A DNA stretch of 64,000 nt, from contig OZ020623.1 of the NCBI GenBank assembly GCA_963971575.1, positions 13,704,980 through 13,768,979 of the forward strand, read 5' to 3'. Position 1 is the first letter of the stretch. Each line of letters begins with the position of its first letter. The position numbers and the translations under genes were made by a program. Below the pieces are notes generated by a model that saw only the letters and a program-made list of their open reading frames with translations, ran no database searches and was not told where the DNA came from. Source of the DNA: Liopterus haemorrhoidalis (taxonomy: Eukaryota > Arthropoda > Insecta > Coleoptera > Dytiscidae). This document shows, one piece after another, positions 10,001-20,574 of the stretch.

Positions 10001-10345
10001 TCTATTCGTTAAATGCTCTATCGCTTCCTCTTTCTCCTTACACATTCTACTAGCTTGTCCTCTGGCTTTGTCCAGTATCTATTGTTCAGTTCTTCGTAGC
10101 CACGTCTTAACCTTGCTATTTTTCTGACTCTACCCCCTGATTTTCCTCTTTTCCCCTTCAAGTATCTTAGTATCCCGATCACTCGTATCTCTTTATATCA
10201 TTTCACACTCCGCAATTTATCTATTCAGTTCTTTCCTGCTCCTGTACCTCCTTATCCCCGCTCAATTCTTCTACTATATCTGATTGATCCTACGTTTCTC
10301 TTTCTCTTCTGCTATTCTTATGTCCATTCCACACCTCCAAAAGTA
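10001..10345 (-). pseudogene. non-LTR retrotransposon fragment, same family as 15957-16599
   Basis: Minus-strand frames give KEIRVIGILRYLKGKRGK, SGGRVRKIARLRRGYEEL and NNRYWTKPEDKL, parallel to RYKEVRTIGVPSYLKG and the following region of the 16 kb copy. Several frameshifts are present. The zinc-knuckle part survives as MCKEKEEAIEHLT near 10005-10050. Confidence 0.75.
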
Positions 10346-10378
10346 CTCTTTTCCTATCTCTCCCCATGTCGACAATAA

Positions 10379-10911
10379 AGACTGGGAGCTCATGACCATT
10401 TTTGGTCTCCAATTTCATACAGCATGCCTTTTGGAGGAGAGAATATTTACCCTGTAACATCAAAAAAGGGATGGTACTAAACCCCTGCACGCTTTCCGGT
10501 CATGGGGAAAATTGCATTTCCACTTGCACAAAATTTTTGTGCTTTTCTCTGATTTAATATTGCTTGCCCTTTTGTCAAAAGAAAGTTATGCGATTCGGAG
10601 GGTCCCAAAGGGCTCAAACGGTCATGCGATGTTGTAATAAAAAAATATGTTTTTCCGCGTTTTCATACAGCATGCCTATAATTAAAAGACTCTAAATTTG
10701 TTATAACTTTCTTTTGACAAAAGGGCAAGCAATATTAAGTCAGAGAAAAACACAAAAATTTTGTGCAAGTGGAAATGCAATTTTCCCTATGACCGGAAAG
10801 CGTGCAGGGGTTTAGTACCATCGCTTTTTTGTTGTCACAGGGTAAATATTCTCTCCTCCAAAAGGCATGTTGTATGAAATCGGAGACCAAAAATGTCATG
10901 AGCTCCCGGTC
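10379..10911. mobile_element. foldback element with arms of about 205 bp
   Basis: Left arm (about 10379-10584) and right arm (about 10703-10911) are near-perfect reverse complements: GGGAGCTCATGAC at the left, GTCATGAGCTCCC at the right, separated by about 120 bp. TAA occurs at 10376-10378 and 10912-10914, a candidate 3 bp duplication of the kind PIF/Harbinger elements make. No coding capacity. It lies at the left edge of the THAP element. Confidence 0.8.
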
Positions 10912-10914
10912 TAA

Positions 10915-11595
10915 TAGGGGAAACGCATAAAATTTATATTTTCTTAAAACTAAATTTTTTTGATATGTTCATGTTAGTTATGTCACCTAACAAAACAAAA
11001 ATCACATTTTAATTAATATTTCAGCCAAATTTTTTAATTAAAATATTATAAATTTGAAATAAGCCGACCACAGCGCGAAGGTTGCCGAGTAAATACGACT
11101 GAGCATGACGTCAAACCCTAAACAGTCCAGACTACAACATAATCTTTAAGTTTGTATATTGTATTGTTCGAGAGTTTTGTATTTGTTTTTAAACAATTTT
11201 TCACGCATTTATTATTAAAATGGCAGATAAACATTTTGTTAGGGCTCAGAGTGACAATTTACCCAACATTGATTCTTTTCTTCCTTTTTTTTTTTATTTT
11301 TCACCATTAGAAAATGAAATGAATTGTTTTTGTGGATTTATAAACAAAGTATTTGTTCACATCGGTACTGAACAATATTTTCGATGTTTCGAAGTACTGG
11401 GCCCTGGATCTTCCATGTTTTATATATTTTAATATATAATTTAATTCGGTAAACATGTAGAATAACTTTATTTTAATTAAAATCACTCTAACTTTACACA
11501 ATCTATAAAAGTTATACAAGCAAATAAGTTCACGACAGACTGTGTAGGCTAACGCTGTACACTAGGTAGGTTCTGACGTCACACGTGGTTTTCGC
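10915..11595. mobile_element. THAP-domain DNA element, copy 1 (deleted)
   Basis: Matches the inverted copy at 35822-36485 over most of its length, from the end TAGGGGAAACGCATAAAAT inward. It holds two gene starts pointing toward each other: MADKHFVRAQSDNLPNIDSF at 11220 on the plus strand, and a degraded THAP start (MEDPGPSTSKHRKYCSVPM, then INPQKQFISF) on the minus strand at about 11320-11415. Both are truncated at a central deletion. A THAP domain plus a second opposed gene suggests a Harbinger-related or ISL2EU-like element, but the nuclease is not present. Confidence 0.6.
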
Positions 11596-11599
11596 GCGC

Positions 11600-11735
11600 T
11601 ACATTATCTCTTATCTCTTTATATCTTTTCACACACTGCGATTTGTCTATTCTGTCTGTTCTTTCCTGCTCTTATCCCTGTTTCTCAATTCTTCTATTAT
11701 ATATGTTCCCTCGTTTCTCTTTATCACCTAAGAGG
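11600..11735 (-). pseudogene. non-LTR retrotransposon fragment
   Basis: Minus-strand traces EQERTDRIDKSQ and VKRYKEIR match part of the LINE seen at 10001-10345 and 15957-16599. It is very short. Confidence 0.55.
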
Positions 11736-11959
11736 AGATTATGTTGAGAAAGGAGTCGCATTTTGGTTAAAAAAATGCTTTGATTTCGAAGTCATTAAAT
11801 CAAATATTAGGATTTTTGTTTTTATTATTAGTGCAGTATGCGAACTAGTCACGACTTATTCGCTGAATTAAACAGACGTCTTTTACGTTTTCATTAAACT
11901 CTGTAATCTTGAGTACCTAATTATTGTTTTCTTTTCATTTTAAACCCTTGAATTTTAAA

Positions 11960-13210
11960 ATGGCGGAAGAATTTTCATCAAAACATTTTTTATGCTGTTT
12001 GATGTTGTATGAGATACATTAAAAAATATCTGCTACAGTTGCAATATAAAACATTTGCACTGTTTATGGTGATAAACTAAGTGTACGCATATGTCAACAG
12101 TGGTTTAAAAAAATTAAATCAGGAAATTTATGCTTGGATGATGAACTTCGATCTGGAAGGCCCTATAAAGGAATAATTTATTAAGTGATGTTAAAACCGG
12201 AGCAAAGTGTTAATTCTGATCTCTACTGTGCACAACTGGATCGACTGAATCAGAACTTGACCAGAAATCCACCAGAAATTGTGAATAGAAGAGGAGTTAT
12301 TTTTCAAGGTGACAATGCCTGACCTCATTCATAAAAAAAAAGACACGTGAAAAATCTTCGAGCTTGTCTGGGAGGTTCTAACACACCCACTCTACTCACC
12401 AGACATTTCACCCTCCGACTATCACTTATTTCGGTCACTGGAACACTTTTTAAGAAACAAGAAACTTATACCCTTTTCACACTAGATCTTTAAGACGAGT
12501 GAACTTAAAGTTCACTGATGTTTAAGATCGGTATGCTTGCACACTTGATGTTTAAATCTCTGGTGCTGTCATCAGCTACAGTAATTTTGTCCTTAAGTTA
12601 CCGTCATGAAATTTCCAGTTTTGAACTGTCTGCGCAGACGCACATTTTGAATTATTATAAACAAATAAGAATATTTCATTTCATTCTACAATAAAGACAC
12701 TACAATAAAGAATATATTACACCTGTATTAACATGTAAGTCGATACATTTTATCTCAATTATTGTAGCTCTGTATTTTATTAAACACATTATTAAAATAA
12801 ATAATTTTATTATAACAATAAGTATAAACTTCTTATAACGTCGATATAATACAGTATTCTTGTTTATGATAATATAAAATGTTGACAGCACAAATTCAAG
12901 GAGTATTTTTTTATAATAGAAATTAAGTTGGCAATGCGTACGAAGTTTAAGATGCAGATCTCTGTCTTAAACATCGGTCGTGTTTAGACGAGGCCGTACG
13001 GTTTCACATTAGCGTTTAAAGATACATTCACTTTAACATCCGATCTTAAAGATCTAGTGTGAAAAGGGTATAAGAGATATGAACCATGTTAAAATGAGCC
13101 TTGGACAATTTTATCCTTCAAAAAATCAGGAATTTTATTAATCGGGAATATTTTCTCTTCCTGATAAATGGCATAGTGTTTATAGATCACAATGGTAACT
13201 ATTTTACACA
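11960..13210 (+). pseudogene. mariner transposase, split by a MITE
   Basis: Traces in order: MAEEFSSKHFLCCLMLYE, SVRICQQWFKKIKSGNLC with LDDELRSGRP, then (catalytic middle partly missing) AQLDRLNQNLTRN, NRRGVIFQGDNA (second catalytic Asp kept), SPDISPSDYHLF in shifted frame (third Asp), FLRNKKL. The insertion at 12469-13070 follows. The gene resumes with DMNHVKMSLGQFYPSKNQEF and LPDKWHSVY. Stops and shifts make it inactive. The MITE sits in the C-terminal part. Confidence 0.85.
12469..13070. mobile_element. 602 bp MITE with Harbinger-like target, copy 1
   Basis: Inverted ends TACCCTTTTCACACTAGA and the reverse complement at 13070. Flanked by TTA at the left and TAA at the right. It is about 96% identical to 48338-48939, which has TAA on both sides. 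A 3 bp TWA target fits PIF/Harbinger. No coding capacity. Inserted in a mariner gene. Confidence 0.88.
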
Positions 13211-13888
13211 ATAAAATATATATTCTATTTCAATAATACCAAATAAACGAAAAAACTTTCCTGTACACCTAATACTTCTCTTATTTCTTTGGTTGTTATT
13301 GGGATAATAGATTGGTTTTATTATGGTTTTAATTTTAGTGCTACCTGAATAATTTCCTGACTCCATCTCTGAAGTTAATACATATGTTAACAATGCAGAA
13401 AGCTAAAGATAAAGTTAAAACAACTCACGCAAAACTTCAATTAGTTCCCCATCTTAACTGTGTTAAACTTCATGTTTCTACTTCATTACAAAACCAACTT
13501 AAGTATGAATAAATCATGTTAAGTTTACATCAACTGATGTAATTACTAATTAAACAGATTCACCTAGCCCTAATCAAGTGACGTCATATACAATTTTGTG
13601 ACCTTAAACTCAAGGGTAAGGTTCTATTGATTTTAGAACACGCTTTAACACGATATAAATTGTGCAGTTTGGGTAAGTTCAGAAAAAGTTAAAAAAGTTT
13701 AGATAGTTTTTACGTGAAATTCGGACAAACAGGCAGACGGAAAACTCAAATAGAAAATCAATAGACTGTGATAAACGCTAATAAATATAAATGCTGAACA
13801 CCAAACACTGGCAGAGTTTCGTAGGAATGGAAGAAATATTGCTTTCCAAATCATTCTTGCCTTGAAAAGCAAAAACCCAAGGAACTTT
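13211..13888. other. no recognisable feature
   Basis: AT-rich sequence with no assignable frame or repeat terminus. Confidence 0.4.
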
Positions 13889-14013
13889 TTTAGGATTTTG
13901 TAGGTATGACCACCAAAAAACCCTTATACCGTCACTCATGTGTCTGTCTGTCTGTCTGTCTATCTGACTTAATTAACATACAATTTGCAAATAATTTTCT
14001 TTTTGCCAAGAAC
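13889..14013 (+). mobile_element. HINE-like 5' end, second subfamily, interrupted by copy B
   Basis: Starts TTTAGGATTTTGTAGGTATGA with CCACCAAAAAACCC, ACTCATGTG and four TCTG units, then GACTTAATTAACATAC...GCCAAGAACCG. The same sequence continues after copy B (ATCTTCCTTCTTAGATACG), and a tandem duplicate at 15188-15328 shows the uninterrupted version. Confidence 0.75.
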
Positions 14014-14067
14014 CGTTTTTAGGGTTTTGTAGGTATGACCAAAAAACCCTTATATCGTCATTTTGTC

Positions 14068-14141
<74 letters not shown>

Positions 14142-15130
14142 TCGGTAAAAATTGTAGCCAAACGACTAAACCTAGAGAGTTGAAATTTGGCATGCTTGTA
14201 CAACTTTTTGACCCGCACATAGGAAAAATACTAAAACATCTAAAAAACATATCCCCCTAAAAATATAAACAAATATGTGATCAACGAAAAAAAAAATATA
14301 TTTTTTTAAAATTCTGAGTAGGGTATCAAATGAAAGCCCTTAGTACGTGGATTAACGATCAAAATTTTATTTTTGCAAAATAATTATTTTGACACGATTT
14401 TAGTCAAAATTGTGCAAAAAAATTTTTGTCCCACACCCTGTAGCCCAGATGGTTTAAACTAAAAATCTGAAAAAATTCTAAGTAATGTATATTGGTGTGA
14501 ATCGGAATAGTACAACAGGAATTTTTGATCAGACTATGTTTTCGGAAAATAATGCATTTTTTGTGTTTTTAACCAAAATATGTTAAATATTTAATTCGCT
14601 ATGTAACCAAGTTGATACGTCAGCACTCATAGCTATGTGCGTTTAATGATTGGTTTTCTAATTTGTAAACAGGTAACTTGCAAACTAGAGTTCGAATCCT
14701 GTCAATTTTATTTTTTTTGTTTTTTTTTGCAGTTTTCTTTTGTTTAAATTATTTTGTCAAAATTCTAGTTATATTTTGGTAAAATGTTGCATTTAATTTT
14801 TAAAAGCGTAAATTTAATAATCAGTGGAAAGTGTTGAAATTATAATTTAATTCTGTTTGATGTATACGAAATCAGAGGGCGGGGCTAATGATTTAAGCAA
14901 CCAATAGAAGCCATAGGCGCAATTTTCAAAATCTTAATGATCCTTGCTATGTAAAAAAAAATACTGCACATATTTAGAAACTTAAATAATGGTATTAGGC
15001 ATTCGAATTAAAATTCATAAAAAAATATTTTGACATAAAATTTGTTTTGGCATCCCAAATAATCATCATTCAGTTATTAAATACCTGCAAAACCCTGAAA
15101 TGTGTGAAAAGTCACACTTCACATCAATTT
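14014..15130 (+). mobile_element. HINE/DINE-1-like element, copy B
   Basis: Full-length copy. 5' end TTTTTAGGGTTTTGTAGG, about 18 TCTG units (14069-14141), the conserved body, tRNA-like segment at 14604-14699, then ATACCTGCAAAACCCT, a hairpin (GTGTGAAAAGTCACAC in this copy), CACATCAA and a T run. It was inserted in the T run after AAGAACCG. The paralogous empty site at 15301-15325 reads AAGAACCGTTTTTTTAATC. Confidence 0.82.
14604..14699 (+). promoter_or_regulatory. tRNA-like / Pol III box pair in copy B
   Basis: An A-box-like TAACCAAGTTG at 14604 and a B-box-like AGTTCGAATCC at 14689. The spacing is wider than in a tRNA, by roughly 40 bp, so this is a tRNA-derived segment with an insertion at most. 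Whether Pol III uses it is unknown. Confidence 0.45.
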
Positions 15131-15146
15131 TTTTTATCTTCCTTCT

Positions 15147-15720
15147 TAGATACGATTCTGTACATTTTAGGCTTTGGTATAGTCGCTTTTTAGGGTTTTG
15201 TAAATATGACCACCAAAAAACCCTTATACCGTCACTCATGTGTCTGTCTGTCTGTCTGACTTAATTAACATACAATTTGTAAATAATTTTCTTTTTGCCA
15301 AGAACCGTTTTTTTAATCTTCCTTCTTAGATACGATTCTGTACATTTTAGGCTTTGGTATAGTCGATTTTAAGAGTTTTGTAGGTATGACCACCAAAAAA
15401 ACCCTTATAACGTCTTTCATGTGTCTGTCTGTCTGTCTATACGGTAGAAATTAGTAGCAAAACGGCTTAACGTAGAAAGTTGAAATTTAGCATGCTTATA
15501 CAACTTTTTGACCCACATATAGTAAAAATACTAAGTTCAAAATATATCTCGAAATAAATATAAACAAATATGTATTTAATAAAAAAAAAAAAATATTTTT
15601 AAAACATTTTGTTTGGCATACCAAATGAAACCTCTTAATGCGTGGATCAACAAACTACTTTTTATTTTTTATTGGATTTTTGACAAAAATGTGTCAAAAA
15701 ACCTTTTATCCCCCACCCTC
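15147..15720 (+). mobile_element. HINE-like 5' parts, tandemly duplicated, second subfamily
   Basis: Two head-to-tail units each contain CTTCCTTCTTAGATACGA, TTTTGTA.RTATGACCACC, a short TCTG run and ACTCATGTG-like sequence (15188-15328 and from 15312 on). The second continues into the conserved body (GGTAGAAATTAGTAGCAAA, TTGAAATTTAGCATGC, CCCTTAATGCGTGGATC variants). It is degenerate and lacks the normal 3' end. Confidence 0.65.
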
Positions 15721-15941
15721 CTCAAAAAATCTCCGTAATGAACATTGATGGGAACAGAATAGTTCAACAAGAATTTTTGATCAGATAAGTTTTTCGAAAA
15801 ATGTCGATTTTTTAAGGAATTTTTGATTGTGTTTTTGAAAAATATGGCAGTTTTTGTGTTTTTGAAAAAAATAATTATTTTTTTAATTCATAGTTAAATT
15901 ATGGCTAATAATGCTGTGGATTTTTTATAATTATAGCTAAG

Positions 15942-16614
15942 ATAGTGCGTGTATTTGCGATGAGAAAAGAGTATTACTGGAGATGCGGAGTGGATGCGAC
16001 AGAGGTGGAAAGGAGAAGAAAAGACGGGATAAGCGTGATTGAGGAGTTGTGGAGGAGGGATAAGGAAGTGGGGGAGCAAGAAAGGACAGTCAGAATAGAC
16101 AATTCAAGGAGCGCAGGGAGATATAAGGAGGTCAGAACTATAGGGGTACCAAGCTACTTGAAGGGAGAAAGAGGAAGGTCAGGAGGGAGAGTTAGGAGGA
16201 TTGCGAGACTAAGGTGCGGGAATGAAGAGAGAGGAAATAGATATTGGAGGAGACAGGAGGATAAGATGTGCAGGATGTGCGGGGAGGAGGAGGAAGATAT
16301 AGAGCACCTCGCGAAGAGGTGTAGAGAGATGACAGTATGGTCGGGGAGCACATTTAGACCTGTTGCACGAAGATGGAAGGGGGGAGAGGTGGGCGAGGGA
16401 ATTAGAGACAAGAAGAATGGAGATTGGGGAAGGGGAAACGGAAAGAAGAAATAAAAGATAAAAAATATTTTAAAATGTAAATTGTATTGGTTGTTATTGT
16501 TATGTTTTTGGATTGTTTTATTTTTTATTTTATTTTTATTTTTTTGTAAATGTTAACACCCTGAACGCCGCAAGGCCTAGGGGAATAAAGAATATATATA
16601 TAGTGCGTGTATTT
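15942..16614 (+). mobile_element. non-LTR retrotransposon copy, 5'-truncated, 15 bp target duplication
   Basis: The insert at 15957-16599 is flanked by perfect ATAGTGCGTGTATTT copies (15942-15956 and 16600-16614). The 3' end is GCCGCAAGGCCTAGGG, AATAAAGAATATATATA. It inserted in a HINE-related repeat. The open C-terminal frame suggests a fairly young copy. Confidence 0.9.
15957..16454 (+). CDS. non-LTR retrotransposon ORF2 C-terminus (partial)
   Basis: Open frame of about 165 residues with no start of its own, because the copy is 5'-truncated. It ends with a stop at 16452. The apparent Met at 15945 lies in the target duplication, so it is not the real start. The sequence is strongly basic and acidic (RRWKGG, EERGNRYWRRQEDK) and ends in a CCHC knuckle CRMCGEEEEDIEHLAKRC followed by a short tail. 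This C-terminal knuckle after the reverse transcriptase is typical of R1/Jockey/I-type LINEs, where it takes part in RNA or target DNA binding. The clade is not resolved. Confidence 0.75.
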   Translation, partial: AMRKEYYWRCGVDATEVERRRKDGISVIEELWRRDKEVGEQERTVRIDNSRSAGRYKEVRTIGVPSYLKGERGRSGGRVRRIARLRCGNEERGNRYWRRQEDKMCRMCGEEEEDIEHLAKRCREMTVWSGSTFRPVARRWKGGEVGEGIRDKKNGDWGRGNGKKK

Positions 16615-17000
16615 TTTTGGAATTTTAAATACTAAAAAAATAATACATTTTTTTAAATACATTTTTTTAATAGTTGCGGACTGAGTTACTCACACCACAC
16701 CACACTACACTATGTACTGTAAAATATTTCTTATTAATCTAATGAAGACCTGAATACGAAGCAAATGCAGAAAAAACACTAGGATGTTTGGCATATTATT
16801 TAAATTTTGTTTAAAAAAAATAAATGGAAGCTCTTAGTTCTCAAATAACGAATAAAAGTGATTATCAAAAAAAACTGTTGATTTTGATGTGATAAATATA
16901 CCTAGACATCCAGTATGTTTGCTTCTTACACCTATTAAATACCTACAAATCCCTGAAATGTGTGAAAATTTACACTTCACTTTTCTGAATATATCTGTTC
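16615..17000 (+). mobile_element. HINE-like second family, 3' end
   Basis: The body includes CTGTTGATTTTGATGTGAT and ends with GACATCCAG, GCTTCTTACACC, ATTAAATACCTACAAATCCC, TGTGTGAAAATTTACAC and TTCACTT. The final 45 bp are the same 3' module as in copies A-F, although the rest differs. It holds the uninterrupted versions of the sites hit by copy E and by the piggyBac-like MITE. Confidence 0.65.
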
Positions 17001-17049
17001 AATGACTGTCAGTAAACTTAAAGAACCCGTGAATATAGCGAAATTTGTT

Positions 17050-17306
17050 TTATTCTTTTCTTACATTAGCTCTAAGATTTTTAATATTCTTGTTGCTTCT
17101 GCTGTATATATACTAGAAGGACTAGGTAAGCGATACTGGTGTATTTGATCGTTCTCTTCTATAGCTGTTCCACAGTTGTTGTCAAGAATTGAGACATCAA
17201 TGTATATTGGCGTAAAATCTTTGTATTGATGGCTAATCTGGAGAAATTCTTGCAGATAGATTTCTGGGATGATGACACTTTTCGATAGCTTGCTGAGTTG
17301 TACATT
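17050..17306 (-). pseudogene. LINE RNase H domain fragment
   Basis: The minus-strand frame reads IPEIYLQEFLQISHQYKD, PIYIDVSILDNNCGTAIEEN, then YRLPSPSSIYTAEATRIL. This is the start of the RNase H domain in Jockey/I-type elements; the first catalytic Asp (of YTD.S) survives as IYIDVS and the Glu of FTAE as YTAE. The domain is truncated and has stops after LELM. Confidence 0.7.
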
Positions 17307-18120
17307 GCTACGAACTTACAAGCTATTCCAAACCTTTAAATGAAACCTATATTTAAATTTTCTTAAGTTGTCATGCGCTAATTTTTTAATGTTTGAAGTT
17401 GGCTATTGCTAAACAATATAATTAAAAGCTTCAATTAAACAGTTACTAGAATTCAAAATCTAGTTTAATACTATATTTAGTGAACTATTAAGTTTCATAA
17501 ATGATTTTATTGTTTTGGTTCAATATAAAGGGGATATTGGTTGTTCACGATGTCATCGCAGTTAATTAAAACTAAAATCAAATCTAAAACAAAATTTTCT
17601 CCGAAATGAAAGACGTCAAACCAAGCTGTCACGTTTGAGTTTGAACGTTATCTTAAAATAACGATCCAAATTGAAGTTTTTCTTTGAACTTCTTTTATAC
17701 TTTGTTGCTTTGACACTCTCTACATCAGCTCTCACTGTTACACTTTGATTTTATGTTAAATTTGATCCTTTGAATTCAGGTTTTAACAGGTTTTTTTCTC
17801 GTCAACAAAAAAATTTGACAATTCGGTTTCCATTTAATTTGACACAAATTGGAATTGAAAACTACATGCAAATTGGTTTCGAAGCAATGAGAAGCCCATT
17901 CATAATTTTGTGACAGGGCCGTACATATTACATTATATTTCGAGATACTGTATCCAAAATTAGAGCTGCTGGGTTGGTAGCTCACCCTAAACCCGAACAT
18001 AGAACGAAGAACGTCAATTCAGGACATGTAAATAACCAATAGCTTAATAAAAACTGCTAACCCTAAACCCGAAGACGGCACATAGAAAGAAGAACGTCAA
18101 TTGCATATGTATGCATATAA
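17307..18120. other. no gene recognised; short direct repeat at 17984-18105
   Basis: Two partial copies of CCCTAAACCCGAA...AAGAACGTCAATT occur at 17986-18020 and 18062-18102. No coding trace is visible. Confidence 0.45.
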
Positions 18121-18640
18121 ACAAAGATTTCACATGCCAGGAACACATTCATAGCTATGGAACAAGAGGTAAACACCTAATAAGGCCAACATTTATTAGA
18201 GTCAATAGTGCAAGATACTCTATTAATTACTATTGCATTTAGTTCTACAATATCTTACCTGAAACCATTAAATGTTTACCACTTAACGCCTTTAAAAAAG
18301 GATTATCTTTTCTTAACAATAAAACATTCTATAGCTATGAAGAATTCCTTACAGATGATATGAATATGCTTTTAAACTCATATGAAATCTGATTTGTTTT
18401 TGATTTCATTTTATTCATCTCTGTTATAACTATTTGTAAATTTGTCAAAATTATAATGCTCTTGTCTTAGTATTTTATTTACATTTTATATTTTTATTAC
18501 TGACACTTTAAACTAATATTTTAATCGGTTAATGATGTATTGTATTATTCAATTTTATGACTTTTGGCTTGTGTAAGCATGTTGTCATGTATTTAACACG
18601 AATAATATATATTATTATTATTATTATTATTATATATTAA
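18121..18640 (+). mobile_element. non-LTR retrotransposon (CR1/Jockey-like) 3' end
   Basis: The frame at about 18130-18391 includes HSYGTRGKHLIRPTFIRV, SARYSINYYCI, then ILPETIKCLPLNAFKKGL and FYSYEEFLTDD. This is the C-terminal segment found after the reverse transcriptase in many insect LINEs. One stop lies in the middle. The 3' region runs to a (ATT)n tract at 18606-18635, which would be the element tail. It is 5'-truncated. Confidence 0.7.
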
Positions 18641-19054
18641 TCCTCATTCACACACAATTAAGAATATTTCATTTATTAGTAATTAGTACAAAATGTAACC
18701 CTTTCATAACAAAAAGATTCCGTTACGGAAGGGTTAATATGAAACGAATCTACCACATTTAATTTTTAATACTCCTGTCTTGGATTCCAATCGATCGTAA
18801 TCCAATTATTTATCGAACAGTTAACGCACATTGTGTGGGCGATTAGCTTCGTTTAGTTCCACCAATCGTTCCAATTTTACACATCGTTATAGGCATATTG
18901 TTTTCGTCATGTTATATTGTCTGTATGAACCAATTAATAATAATAGGGTCTTTTTTTTTCCTGCAACCATTAATCTAGCCGTAATTATTATTACTGTACT
19001 ACTGTATACACAAATTTCCCAGGTCAACTAGGTTTTTTTTTTATGTAAATACAC
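18641..19054. other. no recognisable feature
   Basis: Nothing assignable was seen. Confidence 0.4.
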
Positions 19055-19838
19055 TTAGAATCGTTCCGAAACCTTCTGGAAGTTAGGAAAGTTTGCGCGC
19101 TATGGGTACCCCACAACATGATGCACAAACAGTAATAAGTGTCAAAAAATATTTAAAAAATTTGAAATGGGTCACTCGAATTACGTGAACTCCATTGACA
19201 GGGGACGCAAAAATTATCCAACTCGGAGTACAGTGTTTCGTTAAATAAACAATTTGAAAGAGAAATTTTTAACCTAGATGATGAACCTCGTCCAGGAAAT
19301 ATTGCTGTGGTTAAAAAACTGCCCAATAAAAATAGGCGAATTACATAAAGGCAGATAGAGGAGACTTTGTACATTAATGCACCAGCTATCCGTTCAATTA
19401 TTCGCGACCAACTGGAAGTTAGGAAAGTTTGCACGGTATACAAACTGACTGATGCACAAACAGCTATAAATGTTGAATGGTGTCGAAAAATAAATTAAAT
19501 GGGATACTCGAAATACGTGAACTCCATTGTGACAGGAGACGAAACATGGCTTTATTATTATGCCATCAGTCAAGAAACAAGATATGGCTCTTTGAAGACG
19601 AAGAAACTCTAACCTCGGTAAAACAATCAAGATATGCGAAAATGAAAATGGTTGTCGTATTCTTCGGTAAGCGATTATTACTAGAATTGTTGTAGAAGAG
19701 CAAAAAACAGTTCCGGCCAAGTGGTACGTTGAGTTTTGTTTGACTCAGTTGATTCAGTCTCTTCAAAAATATACGGCCACATTCACACCTTGACACTTGG
19801 CGGTTGCATGAAGATAAGCGCATCGAGCTAAACTAACT
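19055..19838 (+). pseudogene. mariner transposase, rearranged
   Basis: Two overlapping pieces. The stretch CTGGAAGTTAGGAAAGTTTG occurs at about 19078 and again at 19409, so part of the gene is duplicated out of order. The second piece reads LDDEPRPGN, VVKKLPNKNRRIT, RQIEETLYINAPAIRSII, VNSIVTGDETWLYYYA (first catalytic Asp), WLFEDEETLTSVKQSRYA, MVVVFF and a tail EDKRIEL. The end of the catalytic core is missing. There are many frame breaks. Confidence 0.8.
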
Positions 19839-19844
19839 AAAGAA

Positions 19845-20434
19845 TCACTCCAAGCTGCAAGTATGTAATTCATGTAAAAATTTAGGTATTATACCAGACA
19901 CCAAACTAAAATTCAAAGAATATATTAGTTTGTTAATAAAGCGTGCCTTTCTTGCACTAAAAAAACTATTTATGAACCGTTTCGTGCTAACCAAAAAAAA
20001 AACAAATACTATGTGACTCTCGTCCTATCGATCTTTAATTACTGTGACACGATTTATGGACCTTCCCTGTCGTATTTCGATTCAAGACGAATTCAAAAAG
20101 TTCAAAACTACTGTGTACGTTTCATATTAGGACTAAAGAAAAGGGAACCTACTCCCCAACACCGGTTAGGATTAGGATGGTTAAACATGTCTGAAAGAAG
20201 ACACTTGCATTATGCATGTTACGTTCACCAAACCTTAAGCACAAACGAACCTAACTATCTAGTCTAACAGTATAAATACTAGGAATTCTCACATGATACA
20301 TATTTCCAAACACCGTGCAACCTTATTCAAAAAATCATTCTCGTATAACGCTGCCACGTTTGTAAAATAACATCAAGGTTAGGTGGTAGAGCAGTGTAAA
20401 CCGAACCTTGTCAATAAAGAGATTTATTATTATA
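19845..20434 (+). pseudogene. non-LTR retrotransposon reverse transcriptase C-terminal part
   Basis: The frame begins KLQVCNSCKNLGIIPDTKLK, FKEYISLLIKRAFLALKKLF, and after a stop continues as LVLSIFNYCDTIYGPSLS, RRIQKVQNYCVRFILGLK and LNMSERRHLHYACYVHQTL (20013-20267). This is the thumb region after the reverse transcriptase palm of CR1/Jockey-like elements. Its tail AATAAAGAGATTTATTATTA ends where a palindromic MITE is inserted. Confidence 0.75.
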
Positions 20435-20553
20435 CTAGCGTCGGCGAATCAACGCAGTTACCTCACACGACGTAACAATCGACTGTATTGTTTGGAACAA
20501 TGCAATTGTTTGTTACGTCGTGTGACATAACTGCGTTGATTCGCCGACGCTAG
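20435..20553. mobile_element. palindromic MITE, 119 bp
   Basis: An almost perfect hairpin from CTAGCGTCGGCGAATCAACG to its reverse complement, with a loop around TTTGGAACAATG. TA flanks both sides (20433-20434 and 20554-20555). It was inserted in the ATT-rich tail of the LINE just left of it. Confidence 0.8.
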
Positions 20554-20574
20554 TATAGTATTATTATTATTAGC

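Noticed and set aside
14050..14260. Open frames of repeated Cys-Leu-Ser-Val or Thr-Asp-Arg-Gln residues (also 5549-5734, 24558-24815, 28760-29029, 29904-30137)
   Set aside because: They are produced by the TCTG/GTCY microsatellites of the HINE-like and palindromic elements. Any four-base repeat without stops gives such frames on both strands.
16154..16411. 85-codon minus-strand frame
   Set aside because: It is the shadow of the LINE C-terminal frame on the plus strand.
19153..19823. Three minus-strand frames of 85-108 codons
   Set aside because: They are antisense to a mariner transposase trace on the plus strand.
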